A stretch of 64,000 nt of DNA from Candidatus Caenarcanales bacterium (GTDB lineage Bacteria; Cyanobacteriota; Vampirovibrionia; LMEP-6097): assembly GCA_013216135.1 (NCBI GenBank), contig JABSOS010000008.1, positions 62,001 through 126,000 of the forward strand, in the 5' to 3' direction. Below are positions 36,776-44,742 of this stretch, one piece after another. Within the stretch, counting starts at the first letter, position 1, and the number at the start of each line of letters is the position of its first letter. The translations under genes were made by a program, and so were the position numbers. The notes below the pieces were generated by a model. It was not told the origin of the DNA and did no database searches. It was given only the letters and a program-made list of their open reading frames with translations.

Positions 36776-38374
36776 ATGTACCGCGTATTAAAATCTGAAG
36801 AAATTAAAAATATTGACCAAACTGCTGTAGCAGAGCAAGGTTTCTTCTATATGCAAAGAGCAGCACAGGGGCTGTTTCAGCTAATAGAGAAGCTTATAAC
36901 TAAGCATCACCAGAAATTCTTACTTTCTTTTCCGAAAATTATAATTTTTGCAGGGAAGGGAAACAACGGTGGTGACGGGATTCTACTTGCTGCTGAGTTA
37001 TTAAAGCATGGTTATAAAGTTAAAGTTTATTCCTTAGTAGAAGCTGAATATTACCAGGGTGAGTCTGGTATGGCCTACCAACTTTTTGTACAAGCTGGAG
37101 GTAAACTAGATCCGATATTAAATGAAGCTGATTTAATTTCTGTTAAACATATGCTTTTAAAACAGAAAAATAGTATCTTAGTGGATTCTTTATTAGGAAT
37201 TGGTGCTGAAGGTAGCCCTAAGGGTTTTTACGCTAAGTTAATCGAGTATATTAACCAATCTCGCAATGAAACTAGTTCTATAACTATATCTGTAGATATC
37301 CCTTCAGGTATCGATGTCGATAATGGTAATGTCTTTGAACCAGCTATTACTGCTGACTACACAGTACAAATGGGTTTCTTAAAATTATCCTCACTGTTTT
37401 ATCCTGCGAAACAGAACTTCGGGGAAGTTATTGTTCATGAATTAAAGTATCCTAATGATTTAGTAGATAAAGAATCACCAATTCCTATTTTCTATGCTGA
37501 TAAGGAATTTGCACGTAACTTAATTCCAGAAAGAAAGATCGATGGTAATAAGTTTGATCATGGAGTGGGATTACTAGTCGCAGGGTCTGAAGGTATGACT
37601 GGTGCAGCTATGCTCTCTGCTTCAGCTGCTTTAAGGTCTGGTTTAGGCTTACTTCATATCTTCACTCAAAAGTCAGGGGCTCCTGTTATCGCTAACAATC
37701 TCTGGGAAGCGGTTTTACATACTTATGATGAAAATCATAAAACTAATATTGAAGCTGTAAAAGATTTACTGACATCTAGGAAAGTGGATGCTTTAGCTTT
37801 AGGACCAGGAATGTCTCTTTCTGGAGATTCTGTGAATTTAAATAAAAATATTATCGAGTTACTTTCTTTAATTCAATCCAGACCAGTGATTCTGGACGCT
37901 GATGCAATTAATGCTTTCGTCGGTAATCTGGAAATGCTAAGAGCTTTTGATGGGCAGATTTTATTAACTCCTCATGCTCGCGAGTTTTCAAGATTGTTTG
38001 ATTTAGATATCTCTGATCTTGCTCCATATGAAAAAGCGGAAAAGCTCTCTAGTATTGCTAAAGAGTATGGGGTAAATATCCTTTATAAGGGTGCTCCTAC
38101 TTATATTGCAAGTGCTGAAGGGAAAGTGTTTATCGTGCCCACTGGCTGCTCTGCTTTAGCTAAAGCAGGTTCTGGGGATATTTTGACTGGTTTAATTTTA
38201 TCTTTTACTGCTCAGGGTTTAACTCTAGTGGATGCTGCGATCTTATCTTCATATATGCATAATTTAATGGGCTTAATTGCAGCTGATAAATTGAGTGAAT
38301 ATTCAGTCTTAGCGAGGGATTTAGTTGAGGCTATCAGTCCTGCGATTAATGATCTATTACTTACAGAAGATTAA
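36776..38374 (+). CDS. nnr: Bifunctional NAD(P)HX epimerase/dehydratase
   Basis: Repairs hydrated NADH/NADPH: the N-terminal YjeF epimerase domain (about 1-215) has FAGKGNNGGDGILLA and SVDIPSGIDVDNG; the C-terminal ADP-dependent dehydratase domain (about 230-530) has LLVAGSEGMTGAAML, LGPGMSL, LTPHAREFSRL and the catalytic AGSGDILTGLI. Length 532 aa is normal for the fused form. The start ATG 36776 has GGAG about 10 bases upstream (TTTGGAGATATCAA). It stands alone between an orphan and recA. Confidence 0.96.
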   Translation: MYRVLKSEEIKNIDQTAVAEQGFFYMQRAAQGLFQLIEKLITKHHQKFLLSFPKIIIFAGKGNNGGDGILLAAELLKHGYKVKVYSLVEAEYYQGESGMAYQLFVQAGGKLDPILNEADLISVKHMLLKQKNSILVDSLLGIGAEGSPKGFYAKLIEYINQSRNETSSITISVDIPSGIDVDNGNVFEPAITADYTVQMGFLKLSSLFYPAKQNFGEVIVHELKYPNDLVDKESPIPIFYADKEFARNLIPERKIDGNKFDHGVGLLVAGSEGMTGAAMLSASAALRSGLGLLHIFTQKSGAPVIANNLWEAVLHTYDENHKTNIEAVKDLLTSRKVDALALGPGMSLSGDSVNLNKNIIELLSLIQSRPVILDADAINAFVGNLEMLRAFDGQILLTPHAREFSRLFDLDISDLAPYEKAEKLSSIAKEYGVNILYKGAPTYIASAEGKVFIVPTGCSALAKAGSGDILTGLILSFTAQGLTLVDAAILSSYMHNLMGLIAADKLSEYSVLARDLVEAISPAINDLLLTED

Positions 38375-38445
38375 GATTCACTTAGAATCTCTTTACAAAT
38401 TAAAATCATATGATACACTTACAAGTATAAGAGGGTGAAATCACT

Positions 38446-38457
38446 GAACTTTTGTTT
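38446..38457 (+). promoter_or_regulatory. recA: Possible LexA-like box upstream of recA
   Basis: GAAC-tttt-GTTT matches the Gram-positive type GAAC-N4-GTTC at 7 of 8 positions and lies 73 bases before the recA ATG. No lexA gene is in the window, so SOS control is only a suggestion. Confidence 0.3.
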
Positions 38458-38529
38458 TTAGTTTTTTTACTTAGTTAAGATTAGGAAGAGTGGTGATGCA
38501 TTTTAGTGCAAGCCGAATAAGGAGATAGT

Positions 38530-39627
38530 ATGGCGAAGAAAGACAATAATATAGCAGTTGAATTAAAAGATAAGAAAGCAAAGCTTCAGGCTCTGACTAA
38601 TACTTTAGGACAGATTGAAAAGAATTTTGGTAAGGGTGCGGTTATGAGATTAGGTGCTAAGCCAGCAGTTAATTTAGATATAATCCCTACTGGTGCTATG
38701 ACTTTAGACGTGGCATTAGGTGTTTTTGGTGTACCGAGAGGGCGTATCGTTGAGATTTACGGTCCAGAATCTTCAGGTAAAACTACTTTATCTATGAGTA
38801 TTTGTGCTCAAGCACAAAAGAAAGGTGGTATCGCAGCTATCGTTGATGCGGAGCATGCTTTAGACCCAGTTTATGCTAAAGCTATTGGTGTTAACACTGA
38901 TGATCTTTTAGTAGCTCAGCCAGATACTGGTGAGCAAGCGCTTGAGATTACTGAGCAGTTAGTAAGATCTGCTGCTGTTGATATTGTAGTAGTTGACTCT
39001 GTTGCGGCTTTAGTTCCTAAAGCTGAGATCGAAGGAGATATGGGAGATTCTCTTCCTGGTCTTCAGGCTAGATTAATGTCTCAAGCTTTAAGAAAGCTTA
39101 CAGCTATAGCTGCTAAGACTAATACTACTGTAGTTTTCATTAACCAGTTACGTCAGAAGATTGGTGTAATGTATGGTTCACCTGAGACTACTACTGGTGG
39201 TAACTCGCTTAAGTTTTATTCTAGTGTGAGACTTGATATTCGTCGTATTGAAAGTCTTAAGAAAGATGGTGAATTTATCGGTAACAGAGTGAGAGTTAAA
39301 GTTGTTAAAAATAAAGTAGCTCCTCCATTTAAGCAAGCTGAATTTGAAATCTTCTTTGGTAAAGGGATTGATTCTGATGGTTGTATCTTTGATATGGCTG
39401 TAGAGATGAATATCATTAATAAAGCTGGAGCTTGGTATAGCTATAGCGAAGAGCGTTTAGCGCAAGGACGTGAAAACTCTTTAGAATTCTTAAAAGCTAA
39501 TCCTGCTATTTTTGATGAAATTAAATCAAGAGTAGAGCAAGCTTTCAAGCAGCTTGAAGCAGAAGCGGAAGCAGCTGGTACTTCTGAAGAAGAAACTTTT
39601 GAAGCAGAAGAAGCTGAAGCTGTTTAA
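38530..39627 (+). CDS. recA: Recombinase RecA
   Basis: DNA strand-exchange ATPase for homologous repair and SOS coprotease. The 365 aa protein has the Walker [21 protein letters not shown] (Walker B region), L1/L2 loop regions with [21 protein letters not shown], and the acidic Glu/Ala-rich C-terminal tail. The start ATG 38530 follows AATAAGGAGATAGT, a canonical ribosome site. It is a single gene with no recX downstream. Confidence 0.99.
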   Translation: MAKKDNNIAVELKDKKAKLQALTNTLGQIEKNFGKGAVMRLGAKPAVNLDIIPTGAMTLDVALGVFGVPRGRIVEIYGPESSGKTTLSMSICAQAQKKGGIAAIVDAEHALDPVYAKAIGVNTDDLLVAQPDTGEQALEITEQLVRSAAVDIVVVDSVAALVPKAEIEGDMGDSLPGLQARLMSQALRKLTAIAAKTNTTVVFINQLRQKIGVMYGSPETTTGGNSLKFYSSVRLDIRRIESLKKDGEFIGNRVRVKVVKNKVAPPFKQAEFEIFFGKGIDSDGCIFDMAVEMNIINKAGAWYSYSEERLAQGRENSLEFLKANPAIFDEIKSRVEQAFKQLEAEAEAAGTSEEETFEAEEAEAV

Positions 39628-40049
39628 CAATTTTGTGCCTGTGGCTTGTAGAAGTTTTTCTATGAGCTCAGTCACGCGATTTTGAAAATTATCCTATTAC
39701 GAGCTTTTCAATGCTTTAAATTTTAATTTCAAGCAACTTTTCTCTCGAGTAACAAAAGTTCGATCATAACTTGACCTGGTGAAAGGGATAACTCTTTGAG
39801 TTTTCACTTTCTGCTTAGAGAAAGTGAAGAAATACAGAGTGTTTCTCAAAAAAACATGGTTTTTTGATCGAGTCTTTTATTATTCCTTAAACCCCTTGTC
39901 TCCCTCTGGCTCTGAAGTTAGAGGGGGATTTTTATTGGGAGGGGGAGAAGTCTTTAATATATAAGAAAAACTTATGAATTAGATATTTATTATATATATT
40001 GCTTATTTAATTTTTGAGGTATATTAAAGATATTAAGGAGATAAAACTA
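39628..40049. other. 422-base gap downstream of recA with hairpins
   Basis: No credible gene. Hairpins: CACTTTCT (39805-39812) with AGAAAGTG (39819-39826); TCAAAAAA (39846-39853) with TTTTTTGA (39860-39867); and the terminator at 39902. The rest is AT-rich. The hairpins may be recA 3' structures or repeat debris. Confidence 0.5.
39902..39933 (+). terminator. Likely Rho-independent terminator after recA
   Basis: CCCTCT and AGAGGG close a loop of about 12 bases, followed by GGATTTTTA. It is far (275 bases) from the recA stop. Confidence 0.55.
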
Positions 40050-40250
40050 ATGAATAAATTATCACTCATCTTAAGTTTGGTATTTGGTTTTTTTACAACA
40101 GGTTTAGTAAATGCTAAAAACCTTTCTGATGTAAACTTGAATATTCAAGAAATAGAAAATACTAGACTTTTAGATGTTCAAGCAAATTCGGATTCTGATC
40201 ATCAATGTGGTGCTGATCACGCTTGTGGCGAAGGTAAGTGTGGACACTAA
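40050..40250 (+). CDS. Exported Cys/His-rich peptide with EGKCG motif
   Basis: A 66 aa pre-peptide from ATG 40050, chosen because TTAAGGAG lies just upstream; the frame extends 12 codons further. The signal peptide reads MNKLSLILSLVFGFFTTGLV and cuts after VNA. The mature part is polar (NLSDVNLNIQEIENT) and ends HQCGADHACGEGKCGH, with three Cys and three His in 16 residues. GEGKCG is the motif of HvfA/bufferin-type precursors modified by MNIO (DUF692) enzymes. No such enzyme is in the window, so metal binding is certain neither in fact nor in type. Confidence 0.75.
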   Translation: MNKLSLILSLVFGFFTTGLVNAKNLSDVNLNIQEIENTRLLDVQANSDSDHQCGADHACGEGKCGH

Positions 40251-40276
40251 TTAATAATTTTCATTCGCAATCCTCA

Positions 40277-40344
40277 AAATTGTTGCCAGTATAATAATTA
40301 CTTTCTTCCTTGATCATAAATCTTCTTTATACTGGCAACAATTT
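40277..40344. repeat. Perfect 18-base inverted repeat, 32-base spacer
   Basis: AAATTGTTGCCAGTATAA (40277-40294) is exactly complementary to 40327-40344. It sits between two small exported-peptide genes. It could be a hairpin terminator without a T-run, a regulatory stem or a miniature element. Confidence 0.7.
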
Positions 40345-40350
40345 GAATTT

Positions 40351-40376
40351 AAGGAGGCACTGCAAAACAAAGTTTT
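40351..40376 (+). repeat. Dispersed hairpin repeat, copy R2
   Basis: AAGGAGGCACTGCAAAAC then AAAGTTTT; matches R1 and R3 with single changes. It lies just upstream of the ribosome site of the Arg/Tyr-rich gene. Confidence 0.6.
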
Positions 40377-40390
40377 ACAAAGGAGTAAAA

Positions 40391-40648
40391 ATGTATTTTA
40401 AAAAAGCTATATCATTATTTAGTCTTACTTTATTGGTCTTGAGTTTATGTGCCAATGCTGCAAGTGCTCATTACTATAGAAATTATTATTCAAATAGGCA
40501 TTATCGTTCAAATAGATATCGAGGAAACTATAGGTATCGAAGAAATTTTAATAACTTTAGACGAAATTACTATAGGAGACGATCTGTCTATAGTTATAGA
40601 TCTCCTGGTTTTTTGAGTATTAATCATGGTTTTCGATTTTATAATTAA
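40391..40648 (+). CDS. Exported Arg/Tyr-rich basic peptide
   Basis: An 85 aa pre-peptide from ATG 40391 (ribosome site AAAGGAG). The signal peptide MYFKKAISLFSLTLLVLSL cuts near ASA-H. The mature 60 residues are extremely rich in Arg, Tyr, Asn and Ser (YRNYYSNRHYRSNRYRGNYR), then PGFLSINHGFRFYN. Such composition suits nucleic-acid, murein or lipopolysaccharide binding, but I know no matching family. It lies between the EGKCG peptide and the MsrA remnant, both also exported. Confidence 0.75.
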   Translation: MYFKKAISLFSLTLLVLSLCANAASAHYYRNYYSNRHYRSNRYRGNYRYRRNFNNFRRNYYRRRSVYSYRSPGFLSINHGFRFYN

Positions 40649-40781
40649 GGAGTCACTGAAAAACGAAGTTTTTAGTGGCGACTGCCTGGCAAAGAATATT
40701 AAGGGTCCACTCCCTGAGCTAGGATTTATTCCTCGGTCAGGGTTGAGAAATGTTACTTTAGCCGTTTTTCAGTGGACTCTT
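40647..40781. repeat. Structured element bounded by inverted R-type repeats (R3)
   Basis: The left end AAGGAGTCACTGAAAAACG (40647-40665, copy R3) is repeated inverted at 40763-40781 with one insertion and one deletion. Inside are R3's own hairpin (CACT-GAAAAAC/GTTTTT-AGTG), a 13-base near-inverted repeat TTAAGGGTCCACT, and hairpin CCCTGA...TCAGGG with inner AGGA/TCCT. It has no coding potential and is sized like a miniature mobile element or structured leader before msrA. Confidence 0.55.
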
Positions 40782-40800
40782 AAAGATAAAGGATAAGAAA

Positions 40801-41387
40801 ATGATCATACTAAGTTTATTAATCGCATTTATTATGAATGCATATGCAGCCGATCATACTAATATAAGACGAGCAACTTTTGCTGGAGGTTGTTTTTGGT
40901 GTATTGAAAGTGCTTTTAGTGAGTTAGACGCTGTAGTTAATGCTCGTTCGGGCTTTATGCATGCTGGTGGTAATGAATATGAAGCTGTAGAAGTATATTT
41001 TGACTCGGATAAGATTACATATAATGAATTAGTGGACCACTATTTTAGACAGATTGATCCAACTGATGCTGGTGGACAATTTGCTGATCGTGGTGATTCT
41101 TATAAGCCTGCGATTTTTATCATAATGATGATCAGAAAAAGATTGCAACAGAAATAATTAATAATATAAAGAACGCAAAAATATTTGATGAAAAGATTCA
41201 AGTGCAGTTAATACCTGCTGGTGAGTTTGCTATGGCAGCTGAGTATCATCAAGATTACTTTGAGAAGAATCCAATTCATTTTCAACTCTATAAAGTAGGC
41301 TCTGGAAGAGCACAGTTTTTAAATAGTGTCTGGAAAAATGTACCAAAATCATGTACTCTAAAAAATCATGGATCTGAGACACATTAA
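40801..41387 (+). pseudogene. msrA: Exported peptide methionine sulfoxide reductase, frameshifted
   Basis: The first part reads MIILSLLIAFIMNAYAADHT (signal peptide) and the MsrA catalytic GGCFWCIESAF, then DPTDAGGQFADRG. The frame is lost after YKPAIF at a five-T run near 41115: one more T restores YHNDDQKKIATEI and leads in frame to IPAGEFAMAAEYHQDYF, the conserved MsrA C-terminal part, and a stop at 41387. MsrA reduces methionine-S-sulfoxide; this copy would be periplasmic. It is a recent inactivation, slippage site or sequencing indel. It overlaps the LysR start by 20 bases. Confidence 0.85.
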
Positions 41388-42270
41388 GTATTTTAAAACT
41401 GTTGCAGATGAGAAAAGTTTTAGTAAGGCAGCAGAGAAACTTTTTGTAGCTCAGCCTGCAATAAGTCAGCAGATTGCTTTCTTAGAGAAAGAAGTCGGAG
41501 CTCAATTACTTCATAGATCAAAAAAACAAGTATCCTTAACTATAACTGGAAAAGTTTTCTATAAAGAAGTAAAAGGTATCTTAGAGCAAGCTCAAATTGC
41601 TCTTCTCGAAACGAAAAGAGCAGCTAAAGGAGAAATCGGGAGTATAAATATTGCTTTTATTTGTTCTCCTGTTTTACATTTTTTGCCAGATTTAATAAAA
41701 AAATTTCGTGAACAAAACCCTAATGTGAGGGTTTCATTGATGGAAATGAATCCAGATAAACAGATTAAAGCATTTGAGGAACAGAGAATTGATATTAGTT
41801 TTTCTCGCCCTATCGATAAGAAAATACATATGAATCTAAATTCTTATAGGGTCTATAAAGATTTCTTTTATGCAGCGATTCCTGAATCTCATTATCTGGC
41901 TGAAAAAAAGAGAGTCAACCCCAAGGATTTATTAGATGAAAACTTGATTCTTTTCTCAAAGGAAATTGCAGCAAAGCAATACAATAGCTGTTTAACGCTA
42001 TTTGATGGTTTAGAATTAGATTCTCATAGAATTTCAGAAGCTTTTGAAATGCAGTCTATTTTAACTATGGTTGAAGCGGAGTGTGGAATTGGGATAGTGC
42101 CAGGTTGTGTGCAAAACTTGAGTCATAGAAATATTTGTTTTAAAAAAATTGGTGGAAATAAAGAAGTTATATATTTAGATATGATTTGGTCAAAAGACAA
42201 TACTAACCCTTTATTAGAAAGTATTATGGATATAGTTAAAACTAAAGATTTAAGTTGGAAGTTAGTCTAA
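41368..42270 (+). CDS. LysR-family transcriptional regulator
   Basis: A 300 aa regulator with an N-terminal winged helix (MDLRHIKYFKTVADEKSF, then AQPAISQQIAFLEKEVG) and a type-2 periplasmic-binding-like effector domain from about residue 90 (IGSINIAFICSPVLHFLPD). The start lies inside the msrA 3' end, so co-translation with msrA is likely and msrA may be a target. The effector is unknown. Confidence 0.93.
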   Translation: MDLRHIKYFKTVADEKSFSKAAEKLFVAQPAISQQIAFLEKEVGAQLLHRSKKQVSLTITGKVFYKEVKGILEQAQIALLETKRAAKGEIGSINIAFICSPVLHFLPDLIKKFREQNPNVRVSLMEMNPDKQIKAFEEQRIDISFSRPIDKKIHMNLNSYRVYKDFFYAAIPESHYLAEKKRVNPKDLLDENLILFSKEIAAKQYNSCLTLFDGLELDSHRISEAFEMQSILTMVEAECGIGIVPGCVQNLSHRNICFKKIGGNKEVIYLDMIWSKDNTNPLLESIMDIVKTKDLSWKLV

Positions 42271-42274
42271 GTAC

Positions 42275-44188
42275 TTAGCCATGCTGCTCAAGCATTCCAT
42301 GAATCTCTACAGCTAAGCTTTTATTGATCCCAGGTAATGCTTCAAGCTCATCTAAAGAGGCTTCTTTAATTTTCCCTATAGTCTTAAAGTGTTTAAGTAA
42401 GAGTTCTTTTTTCTTAGGACCAAGTCCCTTAACGGTATCTAAAATACTTTCTTTAGCTTTTTTAGCACGCAGTTTTCGGTGATACTCTATAGCAAAGCGA
42501 TGCGCTTCATTTCTTACTCTTTGGATAAAGAAAAGTTCAGGGGAGCGCCTATCTAAAACGACTGGGCGTGATTCACCTGGAAAGAAAAGTTCTTCTTCTT
42601 TTTTAGCAAGACCAACTAACTGAATATGTTTTATATTCAGTTCTTGCATAATTTCAACAGCAGCATTTAGCTGTCCTTTACCACCATCGATAATTACCAG
42701 GTCAGGAGCTGAGTGTTTAGGATCACTTGTATCTAAATCTCCAGACTCGAGTTCTTTGGCGAGTCTAGAATAGCGGCGACGCACTACTTCTTGCATAGAT
42801 GCAAAGTCATTGTTTTGATCGACGCTAAGTTTAAAGCGTTTATATTCACTTTTCTCTGGTAGCCCTTCTATAAAGCAAACCATGCTGGCTACGACATTAG
42901 TACCTTGAATATGAGAAATATCAAAACATTCAACTCTATTAGGGAAAGACTTTAGATCAAGTTCCTTCTGGAGATTTTCAAGTGCGTTGTTAATATTACG
43001 CGATTCATCTTCAAGCTTTTCGACTTTCATTTTATGAATCATTAAACGTGCATTTCTTTTAGCAAGATCAATCTGAGCATATTTTTCACCACGTTTAGGA
43101 ACTAATATTTTTACTGTTGACTCCTTTCTTTCGCTGAGCCAGTTTTCGTAATCATCGATTTTAGTTTCATCACTACTAGCTTCTAAATCTTTACTAAGAA
43201 GAATTTCTTTTGGGATTTCACTATCAGCAACTTGAGTGTAATATTGAATAAAAGCTGATTCGAAGACTTCATCTTCATCTGTCTCTTCGCTGAAACTAAT
43301 CTCATGACTTTCACGATTAACCATTTTTCCGTCACGGATTTTAAAAATTTGTAAGCAGGCTAGATCTGAACTGGTACTTTCATTATCGTAAGCCATAGCA
43401 AATATATCTTGGCTTAATCTGTAGTCTTCAGAGATTACGTTCTGAACTTCATTGAATGTGTCTAGCGCTTTGATTTGATCTCGCAGCTTTGCTGCTTTTT
43501 CATAGTTCATGTCATCGCTAGCGCGATACATTTCTGTCTCTAGAATATTTTTCAAATTACCGTGCTCGCCCTTTAAAAGCATCTCTACTTGATTTAGCAT
43601 TGCTGCATACTCTTCTTCACTTACTAGCTTCTGGCAAGGTCCTAAACACTTACCGAGATCATAATTTAAACAGGGGCGATTCTTAAATGGCGGTATTTTC
43701 TTTTTTCTTAGTGGAAAGAGTTCATTTACTAGGTTTAAATTTTCGTACATGGCGCCAGCATTAGTGTATGGACCAAAGAATTTATTCTTGGAGTTTTTTC
43801 GGTTTTTAAATTTTTTGATATCTCTTACTGGAAGTAACCTTGGATAAGTTTCTTCATAGGTAATGACGAGCCATGGAAAGGTTTTATTGTCTTTTAGTAA
43901 TACGTTATACTTTGGTTGATGTTTGAAAACTAAGTTTGCTTCTAGGATTAAAGCTTCTTTTTCACTTTTTGTAACTATGGTTTCGATTTTAACTATCTTA
44001 GGAACTAAAAAGCGAAGCTTAGGTCGACTTGACCAATTCGATTCATTCCAATACGACTGTACACGATTTTTGAGTTTTTTAGCTTTACCTATATAGATGA
44101 CTCGGTCAGCCTTGTCATAGAAAAGGTAAACTCCTGGTTCTTGATTTACGTATTTTAATTGATCGTCGATGGATTCAGGCAATAACAA
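42275..44188 (-). CDS. uvrC: Excinuclease ABC subunit C
   Basis: Makes the dual incisions in nucleotide excision repair with UvrB. The 637 aa protein has the GIY-YIG nuclease (PGVYLFYD, VIYIGKAKKLKNRV) at 15-100, a UVR region (MNYEKAAKLRDQIKAL), the RNase H-like C-terminal nuclease (RVECFDISHIQGTN; DLVIIDGGKGQLNAA) and helix-hairpin-helix motifs (LLKHFKTIGKIKEAS). The frame opens at TTG 44188; a TATAAT at 44195-44190 predicts transcription from about 44183, so TTG 44182 may be the real start. A terminator for the upstream unit lies immediately before it. Confidence 0.96.
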   Translation of the reverse strand: MLLPESIDDQLKYVNQEPGVYLFYDKADRVIYIGKAKKLKNRVQSYWNESNWSSRPKLRFLVPKIVKIETIVTKSEKEALILEANLVFKHQPKYNVLLKDNKTFPWLVITYEETYPRLLPVRDIKKFKNRKNSKNKFFGPYTNAGAMYENLNLVNELFPLRKKKIPPFKNRPCLNYDLGKCLGPCQKLVSEEEYAAMLNQVEMLLKGEHGNLKNILETEMYRASDDMNYEKAAKLRDQIKALDTFNEVQNVISEDYRLSQDIFAMAYDNESTSSDLACLQIFKIRDGKMVNRESHEISFSEETDEDEVFESAFIQYYTQVADSEIPKEILLSKDLEASSDETKIDDYENWLSERKESTVKILVPKRGEKYAQIDLAKRNARLMIHKMKVEKLEDESRNINNALENLQKELDLKSFPNRVECFDISHIQGTNVVASMVCFIEGLPEKSEYKRFKLSVDQNNDFASMQEVVRRRYSRLAKELESGDLDTSDPKHSAPDLVIIDGGKGQLNAAVEIMQELNIKHIQLVGLAKKEEELFFPGESRPVVLDRRSPELFFIQRVRNEAHRFAIEYHRKLRAKKAKESILDTVKGLGPKKKELLLKHFKTIGKIKEASLDELEALPGINKSLAVEIHGMLEQHG

Positions 44189-44197
44189 TATTATAGT

Positions 44198-44227
44198 AAA
44201 AAAAGAGCAGCTTAAAGCTGCTCTTTT
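44198..44227 (-). terminator. Strong terminator ahead of uvrC
   Basis: Arms AAAAGAGCAGCTT and AAGCTGCTCTTTT pair perfectly (13 pairs); on the minus strand seven T follow. Confidence 0.85.
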
Positions 44228-44349
44228 AATTTGGTGGGTTGTGTGGAAAATGTTGTTGCCCTCTTCATTGGTGTGTGAGTACGAATGATAGATGATAAAT
44301 CAAGTGAGTTGCTTGGGCAACAAAAAATTGTTTGGTTGTATGGCTTCCT
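44228..44349 (-). ncRNA. Candidate small RNA interval between two terminators
   Basis: No gene fits. The minus strand shows TTGTTGCCC (44323-44315) paired with GGGCAACAA (44261-44253) around a 53-base loop, and ends at a perfect terminator. The preceding terminator at 44350-44386 isolates it from the 58 aa gene. No clear promoter was found, so a 3' UTR with a double terminator is the alternative. Confidence 0.3.
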
Positions 44350-44386
44350 AGAAAAAGAAAGCCCCTCATGGAAACACGAAGGGCTT
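44350..44386 (-). terminator. Terminator after the 58 aa gene
   Basis: Minus strand AAGCCC ... GGGCTT stem, extended by GA/TC after one mismatch, followed by TCTTTTTC. Confidence 0.7.
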
Positions 44387-44464
44387 AAGTAAAATCTTTT
44401 AAAATATTTTCGATCTATACTTAGCTTAGAAAGATTTACTAATATTAAATTCTTTGATTAATCT

Positions 44465-44641
44465 TTATGCAGCGCTAAGTTCTAACTTAACTTTTCTAAA
44501 AAAAGCAATTTTCAAGTCATCTACTGGCTTATCTTCATCCTTTGCTCTTGCTGCTAGTATATCTTTCTGTTCTTCCACGTCTTCAGTTCCATCGTCGTTT
44601 ACAAAAAGTTTAGACCGGTTATTGTTTACGTTTGTCATCAT
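44465..44641 (-). CDS. Small orphan protein, 58 aa
   Basis: ATG 44641 (or the next codon, also ATG) follows GGGGGGAATAAAC. The product, MMTNVNNNRSKLFVNDDG onward, is hydrophilic and acidic in the middle (TEDVEEQKDILAARAKDED) with a basic amphipathic end (LKIAFFRKVKLELSAA). It has its own terminator 79 bases downstream. No family recognised. Confidence 0.6.
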   Translation of the reverse strand: MMTNVNNNRSKLFVNDDGTEDVEEQKDILAARAKDEDKPVDDLKIAFFRKVKLELSAA

Positions 44642-44742
44642 GTTTATTCCCCCCACACGTTGATTTCGTTTTGTTTATCTATCGCTCACAGATTATATAT
44701 TGGAGGGATAAGTTAAGTAAGGGTTATGGAAATGAAAATTTT

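Noticed and set aside
27325-39675. TCACGCG heptamer seen four times in intergenic DNA
   Set aside because: Flanks do not align and spacing is irregular; too short to claim an element.
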